Assembly: GCA_947491605.1 (NCBI GenBank)
Contig: CANLJW010000009.1
Location: forward strand, 1-37,603
Reading direction: 5' to 3'
DNA length: 37,603 nucleotides
Origin: UBA7398 sp947491605
GTDB taxonomy: Bacteria; Actinomycetota; Actinomycetes; Nanopelagicales; Nanopelagicaceae
A program made the translations under genes and the position numbers. A model generated the notes under the pieces. That model did no database searches. It saw only the letters and a list, made by a program, of their open reading frames with translations, and was not told the origin of the DNA. This document shows, in pieces, positions 31,772 through 37,603 of the stretch. The first letter of the stretch is position 1, and every line of letters begins with the position of its first letter.

Positions 31772-31930
31772 AGTACGTTGTCACTACTTAACTTGCGGAC
31801 TAACTTTTTTTCCACACAGCTCACGCTAGGTCTCAGCCGCTATATGCAAGGACCCAAAGATTTTTGTGCGAGGGGGCAGGTTACCTCTCACCCCCATTGG
31901 CTGTCCAATTTTTATCCCATTTATGCTAGA
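31772..31930 (-). promoter_or_regulatory. rpoB upstream region
   Basis: About 160 nt between the rplL terminator and rpoB. It contains small inverted repeats (ATTGG-CTGT-CCAAT at 31896-31909; GGGGG/CCCCC at 31872-31895) and AT-rich stretches. The strong terminator upstream implies that rpoBC needs a promoter here, or is fed by readthrough. I cannot place -35/-10 boxes with confidence; TTGGAC near 31908 on the minus strand is a weak candidate. Confidence 0.35.
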
Positions 31931-31964
31931 AAAAGGTCCGGCCCCCCTGTATAAGGGGGGCCGG
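31931..31964 (-). terminator. Intrinsic terminator after rplL
   Basis: On the minus strand a perfect 10-bp GC stem (CCGGCCCCCC / GGGGGGCCGG) with a 7-nt loop is followed by ACCTTTTTCT. It lies 17 nt past the rplL stop. It should end or strongly reduce the rplJL transcript before rpoB. Confidence 0.88.
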
Positions 31965-31981
31965 CCTCGGGAAATCGGTAC

Positions 31982-32368
31982 TTACTTGATGGTTACTTTT
32001 GCGCCAACTGCTTCAAGAGCGGCCTTTGCCTTTTCAGCAGTTTCTTTAGAAGCCTTCTCAAGCAAAGTTGCTGGAGTTGCATCAACAAGATCCTTGGCTT
32101 CTTTCAAACCAAGGCTGGAGTTAAGTGCACGTACTTCTTTAATAACTGCAATCTTCTGTGAACCAGCTTCTTCAAGAATAACTGTGAAGTCTTCTTGAGC
32201 TGCTGCTGCTTCGCCGCCTGCTGTTGCTGCGCCGCCGCCTGCTGCTGCTGCTGGAGCTGCTGCAGTTACATCAAATTCAGTTTCGAATGACTTAACGAAA
32301 TCAGAGAGTTCGACAAGTGTCATTTCTTTGAATTGGGACAATAGATCTTCGGTGCTTAGCTTTGCCAT
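31982..32368 (-). CDS. rplL: 50S ribosomal protein L7/L12
   Basis: L7/L12 forms the multicopy stalk that recruits translational GTPases. The 128-residue product has the N-terminal dimerisation domain (STEDLLSQFKEMTLVELSDF), a long Ala/Gly hinge at about 35-58 (AAAPAAAAGGGAATAGG), and the C-terminal domain (EKTEF-like QEDFTVILEEAGSQKIAVIK, VRALNSSLGLKEAKDLVDAT). The hinge is coded by runs of GCN/GGN repeats. It follows rplJ by 29 nt and is followed by a strong terminator. ATG start with an AAGGAAA site. Confidence 0.97.
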   Translation of the reverse strand: MAKLSTEDLLSQFKEMTLVELSDFVKSFETEFDVTAAAPAAAAGGGAATAGGEAAAAQEDFTVILEEAGSQKIAVIKEVRALNSSLGLKEAKDLVDATPATLLEKASKETAEKAKAALEAVGAKVTIK

Positions 32369-32397
32369 TTTAGTTTCCTTTATCTTTTGGTGAGGGA

Positions 32398-32979
32398 TTA
32401 ATTTTCAGGGGTTACTTCTGGTGCACTTTCAGCCGGAGCTTCTGCAACAACTTCTACAACAACTTCAGCTACTGGAGCTGGTGTTGGTTTTCCGCTTTCG
32501 GCTTCGCGTTTAATGCGAAGTGCATCAAATGAACGAGCTGCTTTAGCAAGCGATGCTTTCATCGCACCAGCAAGCTTTGCCAATAGAACTTCGCGAGATT
32601 CGAGATCTGCGAGTTTCATGATTTCGGCAACTGAGATTGATTTACCTTCGAAGATTCCACCCTTGATTACAAGTAATGGATTTTCTTTTTGGAAATTCTT
32701 CAAACTCTTTGCAGCTGTAATCGGATCACCTTTAATAAAGGCAACTGCGGATGGTCCCTTAAGTAGTTCATCAGGAACCGAAACGCCTGCTTCTTTTGCA
32801 GCGATCTTTGTCAAAGTGTTTTTAACTACGGAGTACTTAGTATCTGCACCAAGTGAACGACGTAGCGCCTTCATTGAGGTCACGGATAATCCGCGATACT
32901 CAGTCAATACAGTTGCTTGTGCAGATCGAAAATCTTCGACCAACTCCGCAACCGCAGCTGACTTATCAGGGCGAGCCAT
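32398..32979 (-). CDS. rplJ: 50S ribosomal protein L10
   Basis: L10 anchors L7/L12 dimers to 23S rRNA and with them binds its own leader mRNA in several bacteria. The 193-residue product starts MARPDKSAAVAELVEDFRSA at the ATG at 32979, with AAAGGAAG 5 nt upstream. The alternative ATG at 32994 would place that Shine-Dalgarno inside the gene. Core motifs are AQATVLTEYRGLSVTSMKAL, YSVVKNTLTKIAAKEAGV and KGPSAVAFIKGDPITAAKSL. Beyond about residue 165 lies a variable acidic tail rich in Val, Ala, Glu and Pro. A 225-nt structured leader precedes it. Confidence 0.96.
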   Translation of the reverse strand: MARPDKSAAVAELVEDFRSAQATVLTEYRGLSVTSMKALRRSLGADTKYSVVKNTLTKIAAKEAGVSVPDELLKGPSAVAFIKGDPITAAKSLKNFQKENPLLVIKGGIFEGKSISVAEIMKLADLESREVLLAKLAGAMKASLAKAARSFDALRIKREAESGKPTPAPVAEVVVEVVAEAPAESAPEVTPEN

Positions 32980-33204
32980 TTGGCTTCCTTTCATTAAGTA
33001 AAACTTTTTACCGTAAATGTAAAAATCCCGTCACGCATAGATGCGTACGGGATAAATCTCGTATCGAACCTATGCGGGCTGTCTTTCGACATTTACTTCG
33101 ATCACTTTCGTAATCGAAACCAGCAGTCTCTGGTGAGATGACGAAGGCTAGGACATAAGTCCTAGCCCAGTCAAACTCGCTAATCCCGCTTGGAAGCAGG
33201 GTAA
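32980..33204 (-). promoter_or_regulatory. L10-leader-like structured RNA upstream of rplJ
   Basis: The 225-nt gap between rplA and rplJ forms a series of minus-strand stems: GGCTAGGAC-TTAT-GTCCTAGCC (33146-33167), ACCAG/CTGGT (33119-33134), TTCGAT/ATCGAA (33097-33118), TGTC-GAAA-GACA (33080-33091), and a terminator stem (33021-33053). The segment 33070-33076 can pair with 33034-33040, which would break the terminator. L10-L7/L12 binds such leaders in E. coli and B. subtilis. Assignment to that class is by position and architecture, not by a covariance-model match. Confidence 0.65.
33021..33053 (-). terminator. Attenuator terminator in the rplJ leader
   Basis: On the minus strand ATCCCGT, one bulged position, and ACGCAT pair with ATGCGT and ACGGGAT around a 2-nt apex, then TTTTT follows. 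It lies about 45 nt before the rplJ ATG, so it would stop transcription before the gene when formed. That is the layout of an attenuator. Confidence 0.72.
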
Positions 33205-33915
33205 TTATTGAATCGCAGATCCGCCTTCGCGAGCGAAGTTTGGATCTAACGCAATTCCAGGCCCCATCGTTGAAGAGACGACTGATTTCTTAATGAAGCG
33301 TCCCTTTGATGATGCTGGCTTTGCGCGCATAATTTCTTCAATCGCAGCTGCGTAGTTCTCTGCAAGTTGTTCTGCAGTGAATGAAGCCTTTCCGATTAAG
33401 AAATGCAAGTTTGAATTCTTATCAACGCGGAATTCAATCTTTCCGCCTTTAATATCGTTAACCGCTTTTGTTACATCAGTTGTAACTGTTCCGGTCTTTG
33501 GGTTAGGCATTAAACCGCGAGGTCCAAGTACTTTACCGAGTCGTCCAACTTTGCCCATTAGATCTGGTGTTGAAACAACTGCATCGTAATCAAGACGGCC
33601 CTTTGCAACTTCTTCAATTAATTCATCTGCACCGACAATATCGGCGCCAGCTGCACGAGCTTCATCAGCGCGTTCTCCAGCTGCGAATACAAGTACGCGA
33701 GCAGTTTTACCAGTTCCGTGTGGCAGGTTAACTGTGCTTCGTACTGTTTGATCTGCTTTCTTTGGGTCTACGCCAAGTACGAGAGCAACTTCAATGCTCG
33801 AGTCATACTTTGTAACTGTGGTTTCTTTAACTAACTGCATTGCAGATAGCGGTGTGTAAAGCAGGTCAGCGCTAACTTTCTCAGCCGCTGCTTTGTATTT
33901 CTTACTGCGCTTCAT
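33205..33915 (-). CDS. rplA: 50S ribosomal protein L1
   Basis: L1 forms the mobile stalk that helps release E-site tRNA, and in E. coli it represses the rplK-rplA mRNA. The 236-residue product has MKRSKKYKAAAEKVSADLLY, the domain I sequence SSIEVALVLGVDPKKADQTV, domain II (GKTARVLVFAAGERADEARA, ADIVGADELIEEVAKG) and the signature GRLGKVLGPRGLMPNPKTGT. It follows rplK by 87 nt, with a hairpin in that gap. ATG start. Confidence 0.97.
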   Translation of the reverse strand: MKRSKKYKAAAEKVSADLLYTPLSAMQLVKETTVTKYDSSIEVALVLGVDPKKADQTVRSTVNLPHGTGKTARVLVFAAGERADEARAAGADIVGADELIEEVAKGRLDYDAVVSTPDLMGKVGRLGKVLGPRGLMPNPKTGTVTTDVTKAVNDIKGGKIEFRVDKNSNLHFLIGKASFTAEQLAENYAAAIEEIMRAKPASSKGRFIKKSVVSSTMGPGIALDPNFAREGGSAIQ

Positions 33916-33943
33916 TTGCTTCTCTTTTCGGTTGTTGGAAGTT

Positions 33944-33973
33944 GTGGTTAGCGGGCTTGCGCGGCCCTCCCAC
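33944..33973 (-). promoter_or_regulatory. Two-tier hairpin between rplK and rplA (candidate L1-binding site)
   Basis: On the minus strand GTGG-GA-GGGC-(7 nt)-GCCC-GCTAA-CCAC folds into two 4-bp stems separated by an asymmetric internal loop. It lies 28 nt before the rplA ATG. L1 feedback sites in other organisms are short stems with an asymmetric loop that mimic 23S rRNA. The similarity is structural only, and the E. coli site lies upstream of rplK rather than here. Confidence 0.35.
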
Positions 33974-34002
33974 GATTGCTGGTGGTGCTTATTTAGTTTT
34001 AG

Positions 34003-34434
34003 TTATCCGTTGTTGGTAATACCCATTGAGCGAGCGGTACCAGCAATGATTCGTCCGGCAGCTTCAATGTCATTTGCATTGAGATCGGCCATCTTAATCT
34101 TTGCAATTTCCTCAACTTGCGCCTTTGTCAGGTTAGCAACTTTGTCTTTGTGAGGAATAGCAGAACCCTTTTCGATACCGGCAGCTTTCAAGATTAAACG
34201 TGATGCCGGCGGTGTCTTTGTGATGAATGAGAAAGTGCGATCTTCGTAGACAGTGATCTCTACTGGAATGATCTGACCCTTTTGGCTTTCAGTCGCGGCG
34301 TTATATGCCTTAACGAAATCCATGATGTTGACACCATGTTGACCAAGAGCTGGACCAACTGGTGGAGCAGGTGTTGCTGCGCCAGCCTGGATCTGCAACT
34401 TGATCATTGCTTGGACTTTTTTCTTTGGTGCCAT
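34003..34434 (-). CDS. rplK: 50S ribosomal protein L11
   Basis: L11 lies in the GTPase-associated centre and is needed for RelA-type stringent signalling and thiopeptide binding. The 143-residue product has the N-terminal domain with IKLQIQAGAATPAPPVGPAL and GQHGVNIMDFVKAYN, and the rRNA-binding C-terminal domain with PPASRLILKAAGIEKGSAIP and ARSMGI near the end. The proline-rich thiostrepton-contact loop is intact. It follows nusG by 9 nt. ATG start. Confidence 0.97.
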   Translation of the reverse strand: MAPKKKVQAMIKLQIQAGAATPAPPVGPALGQHGVNIMDFVKAYNAATESQKGQIIPVEITVYEDRTFSFITKTPPASRLILKAAGIEKGSAIPHKDKVANLTKAQVEEIAKIKMADLNANDIEAAGRIIAGTARSMGITNNG

Positions 34435-34443
34435 GGTTGTCTC

Positions 34444-35130
34444 CTAGATTTTCTGTACTTGGTGGAAGGAAAGTTCTACCGGGGTTTCGCGACCAAAGAT
34501 TGAAACCAATACCTTGAGTTTTGCTTGCTCCGGCATGATTTCGCTGATGGTTGCAGGCAACGTTGCGAATGGGCCATCCATAACAGTTACTGACTCACCA
34601 ATAGTGAAATCAACAACCCGAATTTCTGGCTTAAGTGTTGCTTTAAGTTCACGTGGCATCAACATCTTTTCCGCTTCCGAAATTGGAAGTGGGCTTGGGT
34701 TATGCGAGTTACCGACGAAACCAGTTACGCCTGGCGTATTACGCACGCAAGACCAAGATTCATCATTGAGATCCATGCGAACCAAAACGTATCCAGGGTA
34801 AACATTTCGCTTAACTTGTTTACGTTGGCCGTTCTTAATTTCAGTTACTTCTTCTTCTGGCACTTCAATCTGAAAAATGTAATCTTCCATATTTAATGAA
34901 GTAATACGGTTAGCAAGGTTACCTCTTACACGCTTTTCATAACCCGCATATGAGTGAACCACAAACCAATCACCAGGCGCGCGACGTAGCGCGGCACGAA
35001 ACTCAGCAAGTTCAGGGCTAACAACTTCCTCAACTTCTACTTCTTCTTCATCTTCAACTAATAAGTCAGTTGCTGCTTGCGCATCAACTGCCGCTTCTTC
35101 AGCAGTTAATTCAGATTCGAAATCAGACAT
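34444..35130 (-). CDS. nusG: Transcription termination/antitermination factor NusG
   Basis: NusG binds RNA polymerase and links it to Rho or to ribosomal S10. The 228-residue protein has an acidic N-terminal extension of about 45 residues (VEDEEEVEVEEVVSPELAEF), typical of actinobacteria. The NGN domain follows at about 52-160 (DWFVVHSYAGYEKRVRGNLA, VYPGYVLVRMDL, TPGVTGFVG), and the KOW domain at about 172-228 (GESVTVMDGPFATLPATISE). It follows secE by 12 nt, the universal secE-nusG pair, and precedes rplK. ATG start. Confidence 0.97.
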   Translation of the reverse strand: MSDFESELTAEEAAVDAQAATDLLVEDEEEVEVEEVVSPELAEFRAALRRAPGDWFVVHSYAGYEKRVRGNLANRITSLNMEDYIFQIEVPEEEVTEIKNGQRKQVKRNVYPGYVLVRMDLNDESWSCVRNTPGVTGFVGNSHNPSPLPISEAEKMLMPRELKATLKPEIRVVDFTIGESVTVMDGPFATLPATISEIMPEQAKLKVLVSIFGRETPVELSFHQVQKI

Positions 35131-35142
35131 GTTTACCCTCCC

Positions 35143-35367
35143 TTACCCAAATACCCAGAAAACTAATTTTGTAAGAATTAAATCAAAAACTGATACAACT
35201 GCGATGACGAAACCAACGAAGACAAGTACTACAGCTGTATAAGTACTTAGTTGCCTACGGGTTGGCCATACAACTTTGCGCAGTTCGCTAATTACTTGGC
35301 GATAGAACAGCGAGATTCGACCAAAGAGGTTTAACTTCTCTTCAGTTGAGTTTTGTACTTCACTCAT
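35143..35367 (-). CDS. secE: Protein translocase subunit SecE
   Basis: SecE clamps the two halves of SecY in the membrane. The 74-residue protein is the short single-span form: a polar N-terminus, the amphipathic helix motif FYRQVISELRKVVWPTRRQL at about 21-40, and one membrane segment (TAVVLVFVGFVIAVVSVFDL) near 44-63. It is co-oriented with tRNA-Trp upstream and nusG downstream. Its partner SecY is encoded at 7674-8969. ATG start. Confidence 0.96.
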   Translation of the reverse strand: MSEVQNSTEEKLNLFGRISLFYRQVISELRKVVWPTRRQLSTYTAVVLVFVGFVIAVVSVFDLILTKLVFWVFG

Positions 35368-35409
35368 CTCTTTTACCTTTCTATCTAGTTACTACTTTTG
35401 CTGATCGAG

Positions 35410-35483
35410 CAGGGCAGGAGGGACTTGAACCCCCAACCGCCGGTGTTGGAGACCGGAACTCTGGCCAATTGAGCTACTGCCCT
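35410..35483 (-). tRNA. trnW: tRNA-Trp (anticodon CCA)
   Basis: Read on the minus strand it has a 7-bp acceptor stem AGGGCAG / CTGCCCT with discriminator G. The D arm is GCTC...GAG. The anticodon stem CCGGT/ACCGG has loop CTCCAAC, giving anticodon CCA, and the T arm contains GGTTCAAGTCC. No 3' CCA is encoded. It lies just upstream of secE, the usual place for tRNA-Trp in actinobacteria, and is probably co-transcribed with secE-nusG. Confidence 0.96.
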
Positions 35484-35612
35484 TCGGGTGTTTAACTAGT
35501 CTCGATTAAATTTGGACATGGAAAATCATGACCAATTCATAATCGTATTAATCTCTACTGAAAATTCAGCCGAGGTTTTTTTAGACTATTCAAACGCCAG
35601 GCGGGAATTGTA

Positions 35613-35651
35613 GGTCAGGAAGACCCATTTGGTCTAACTCGCGCCTGAACC
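35613..35651 (+). promoter_or_regulatory. Nested hairpin in the aminotransferase leader
   Basis: In the 191-nt divergent gap between tRNA-Trp and the aminotransferase, GGTCAGG (35613-35619) can pair with CCTGaACC (35644-35651, one bulged A) around an inner stem AGACC-CATTT-GGTCT (35621-35635). It lies just upstream of the ATG, which has no clear Shine-Dalgarno. It matches no riboswitch I recognise. The rest of the gap must hold divergent promoters, which I cannot place with confidence. Confidence 0.35.
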
Positions 35652-35674
35652 CCTCCTTCGGGCAGACTTCGGAT

Positions 35675-36880
35675 ATGGAAAAGCCTCGCCTATCTCGCAG
35701 AATCGCTGCAATCGCAGAATCGGCCACACTCGCCGTCGATGCAAAAGCAAAAGCGTTAAAAGCTGCGGGCCGTCCCGTTATTGGTTTCGGTGCTGGTGAA
35801 CCAGATTTTCCAACTCCGGATTACATTGTTGCCGCCGCTGCTGCCGCAACCGGTGTGGTTGCAAACCATCGTTACACACCAACCCCAGGTTTACCAGAGA
35901 TGCGCGAAGCAATCGTCAATAAAACAAAACGCGATTCCAACTATGTAATTACTGCTGACCAAGTTCTCGTAACTAATGGCGGTAAACAATCGGTTTACCA
36001 ATCATTCGCCAGCATCGTCGATCCAGGCGATGAAGTTTTACTACCAGCGCCATATTGGACTACATATCCAGAGTGCATCAAATTAGCGGGCGGCGTACCG
36101 GTCGAAGTTTTCGCTGATGAATCCCAGAATTATTTAGTTACCGTAGCCCAACTTGAAAAAGCGCTTACACCTAAAACTAAAGTTTTACTCTTCTGCTCCC
36201 CTTCCAACCCAACTGGATCGGTTTATTCGACAGAACAAGTTAAGGAAATTGGCGAATGGGCCGTTAAAAATAATCTTTGGGTAATTACTGATGAAATTTA
36301 CGAACACTTACTTTATGACGGTGCGACTGCGCCATCGCTACCGGTATTAGTTCCAGAGTTAGCAGATCGATGCATAATAATTAATGGTGTTGCAAAAACT
36401 TACGCGATGACTGGTTGGCGGGTTGGTTGGATGATCGGGCCTAAAGATGTCATTAAAGCCTCGATAAATTTACAATCCCACCTATCCTCTAACGTTTCAA
36501 ATGTATCCCAACGCGCAGCTATCGCAGCGCTGACCGGTGATCTCGCAGCAGTTCACAAAATGGGCGAAGCATTTAATCGACGTCGTAAATTAATCGTGCA
36601 ATTGCTCAATGAAATTCCAGGCGTAACTTGCCCAACCCCTGCTGGCGCTTTCTATGTTTATCCATCAGTAAAAGGCGTGCTTGGTAAGGAAATTCGCGGC
36701 AAGCGCCCGACAACTTCAATTGAATTAGCCGCGTTAATTCTCGATGAAGTTGAAGTAGCGGTCGTACCTGGCGAAGCGTTCGGACCTTCTGGTTATTTAC
36801 GTTTCTCTTACGCAACTAGCGATGCCGATATTGTTGAAGGCGTTGCTCGAGTTAAAGCGTTATTGAGCGAAGCTAAGTAA
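35675..36880 (+). CDS. Pyridoxal-phosphate aspartate aminotransferase family enzyme (fold type I)
   Basis: The 401-residue protein is a class I/II aminotransferase, closest by motif to the Ib aspartate aminotransferases (oxaloacetate + glutamate and aspartate + 2-oxoglutarate). Visible are GAGEPDFPTPDYI near 39-51, TNGGKQSVYQ near 105, CSPSNPTGSVY near 175, DEIYEHLLYDG near 208, and the PLP lysine Lys241 in GVAKTYAMTGWRVGWMIGP. The C-terminus has the substrate-arginine motif GYLRFSYA. In actinobacteria a gene annotated aspC lies at this same place, upstream of tRNA-Trp and next to murB. Specificity for aspartate is inferred; prephenate use is possible. Its stop abuts the stop of murB. Confidence 0.88.
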   Translation: MEKPRLSRRIAAIAESATLAVDAKAKALKAAGRPVIGFGAGEPDFPTPDYIVAAAAAATGVVANHRYTPTPGLPEMREAIVNKTKRDSNYVITADQVLVTNGGKQSVYQSFASIVDPGDEVLLPAPYWTTYPECIKLAGGVPVEVFADESQNYLVTVAQLEKALTPKTKVLLFCSPSNPTGSVYSTEQVKEIGEWAVKNNLWVITDEIYEHLLYDGATAPSLPVLVPELADRCIIINGVAKTYAMTGWRVGWMIGPKDVIKASINLQSHLSSNVSNVSQRAAIAALTGDLAAVHKMGEAFNRRRKLIVQLLNEIPGVTCPTPAGAFYVYPSVKGVLGKEIRGKRPTTSIELAALILDEVEVAVVPGEAFGPSGYLRFSYATSDADIVEGVARVKALLSEAK

Positions 36881-37603
36881 CTATTCGAGGGTTAAACCCA
36901 CGAAATGCACTTCTGGCTCCAACGTAATACCAAATACTTCTTTTACGCGGCCGCGCGCATTTCGCGCTAACTCTGCAATATCTGTGGCCGTTGCAGTCCC
37001 GCCATTTACTAAAGCTAAAACATGTTTGGTGGAGACGTGTGCGCCTGCGTGCACATCACCTTTCTTAACACCCGCATGCTCCATTAACCATGCTGCCGAA
37101 GTTTTAATCCGACCATCGTTTTGTGGCCAACGTGGCGCACCTTCAGGAAGTTTTACAGCTTGCTCTTGGCTAAGTATCGGGTTAATAAAAAATGAACCAG
37201 CTGACCAAGAATTTGGATCGTTAGCATCTAGCAACATTCCTTTGCTAGCCCGAAGCGCCAACACCGCTTTTCTTACATCACTTATTGGGGCTCTCTCTTC
37301 GAGTTTAATTCCTAAGTAATTTGCTAGCTCTTGATACTTGATTGGGAGCGACATTTCACCATTTCGTAATTGAAAGGTGACATCTAAAATTACATATCTA
37401 TTAGGTTCCTTCTTAAAAATTGAGGAACGGTAAGAAAATTCACAACTCTGATTTGTAAAGGTCTGTTGTTCATTACTCTTTCTATCAAAAGTTCGGACTT
37501 TTGCAATAACTTCGGAAATTTCGTGGCCGTACGCACCAATATTTTGAATAGGCGCGCCACCAACGGTTCCAGGTATCCCACTTAAAGTTTCTAGCCCAGC
37601 AAA
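36881..37603 (-). CDS. murB: UDP-N-acetylmuramate dehydrogenase MurB, C-terminal part (runs off the window)
   Basis: MurB reduces UDP-GlcNAc-enolpyruvate to UDP-MurNAc in peptidoglycan synthesis, using FAD and NADPH. The open frame enters from the right edge, giving the last 240 residues. It has the FAD-domain signature LSGIPGTVGGAPIQNIGAYG and CEFSYRSSIFK; SAGSFFINPI carries the catalytic serine, and the C-terminal EPEVHFVG carries the catalytic glutamate. The frame is continuous from 37603 to 36881; a Met near 37354 is internal and not the real start. It converges on the aminotransferase gene with no intergenic base between the stops. Confidence 0.95.
   Translation of the reverse strand, partial: FAGLETLSGIPGTVGGAPIQNIGAYGHEISEVIAKVRTFDRKSNEQQTFTNQSCEFSYRSSIFKKEPNRYVILDVTFQLRNGEMSLPIKYQELANYLGIKLEERAPISDVRKAVLALRASKGMLLDANDPNSWSAGSFFINPILSQEQAVKLPEGAPRWPQNDGRIKTSAAWLMEHAGVKKGDVHAGAHVSTKHVLALVNGGTATATDIAELARNARGRVKEVFGITLEPEVHFVGLTLE

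Noticed and set aside
32190..32265. Trinucleotide-repeat-like stretch in rplL
   Set aside because: It codes the Ala/Gly hinge normal for L7/L12, so it is not an independent repeat element.
32980..32994. Earlier ATG start for rplJ
   Set aside because: It would place the AAAGGAAG ribosome-binding site inside the gene; the ATG at 32979 matches the usual L10 start.
37354..37603. Possible frameshifted or broken murB with a downstream restart at the Met near 37354
   Set aside because: Direct reading shows one uninterrupted frame from the window edge to 36881 with MurB motifs throughout; that Met is internal.
1..37603. CRISPR arrays, insertion sequences, integrase or phage genes, rRNA genes
   Set aside because: No spaced direct repeats, transposase or integrase motifs, or rRNA-like stretches were seen on either strand.

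Overview
The window is the core gene-expression region of an actinobacterial chromosome: RNA polymerase subunits, translation factors and most ribosomal proteins, nearly all on the minus strand. Actinobacterial features are the order murB - aminotransferase - tRNA-Trp - secE - nusG - rplK - rplA - rplJ - rplL - rpoB - rpoC, the acidic N-terminal extension of NusG, the TTG start of rpoB and the S8 start MTMTDP. Codon use is AT-leaning and spacing is very tight (many 1-nt or 4-nt stop/start overlaps), which suggests a streamlined, low-GC actinobacterium such as a freshwater planktonic lineage. That placement is inference; no rRNA gene is present to test it.

Layout in minus-strand transcription order, from the right end: murB (partial) converges on a + strand aminotransferase with no spacer. 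tRNA-Trp, secE, nusG, rplK and rplA follow, then a long structured leader (an L10-leader-like attenuator), rplJ, rplL and a strong terminator, then rpoB, rpoC and a second terminator. At 23105-24409 three overlapping + strand genes interrupt the cluster: an AbrB-type antitoxin, a PIN-domain toxin and a hemolysin III-family membrane protein. The run then continues as str (rpsL, rpsG, fusA, tuf), S10 (rpsJ to rpsQ), spc (rplN to secY, adk, map), an inserted amino-sugar pair (SIS-domain protein and nagA), infA, rpmJ, alpha (rpsM, rpsK, rpsD, rpoA, rplQ) and truA (partial).

The genes build the ribosome and RNA polymerase, deliver tRNA and drive translocation (EF-Tu, EF-G), start translation (IF1), insert membrane proteins (SecY/SecE) and process N-termini (methionine aminopeptidase). 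Regulation seems to lie in the few non-coding gaps: the L10-type leader, a hairpin between rplK and rplA, the str leader, a two-hairpin leader before rpsM, and an intrinsic terminator inside the first codons of truA. Most of the window is ordinary. The most interesting points are the toxin-antitoxin/hemolysin III insertion, the nag insertion, the terminator-in-truA arrangement and the rplJ attenuator. I found no CRISPR array, insertion sequence, prophage or clearly undescribed multigene system.
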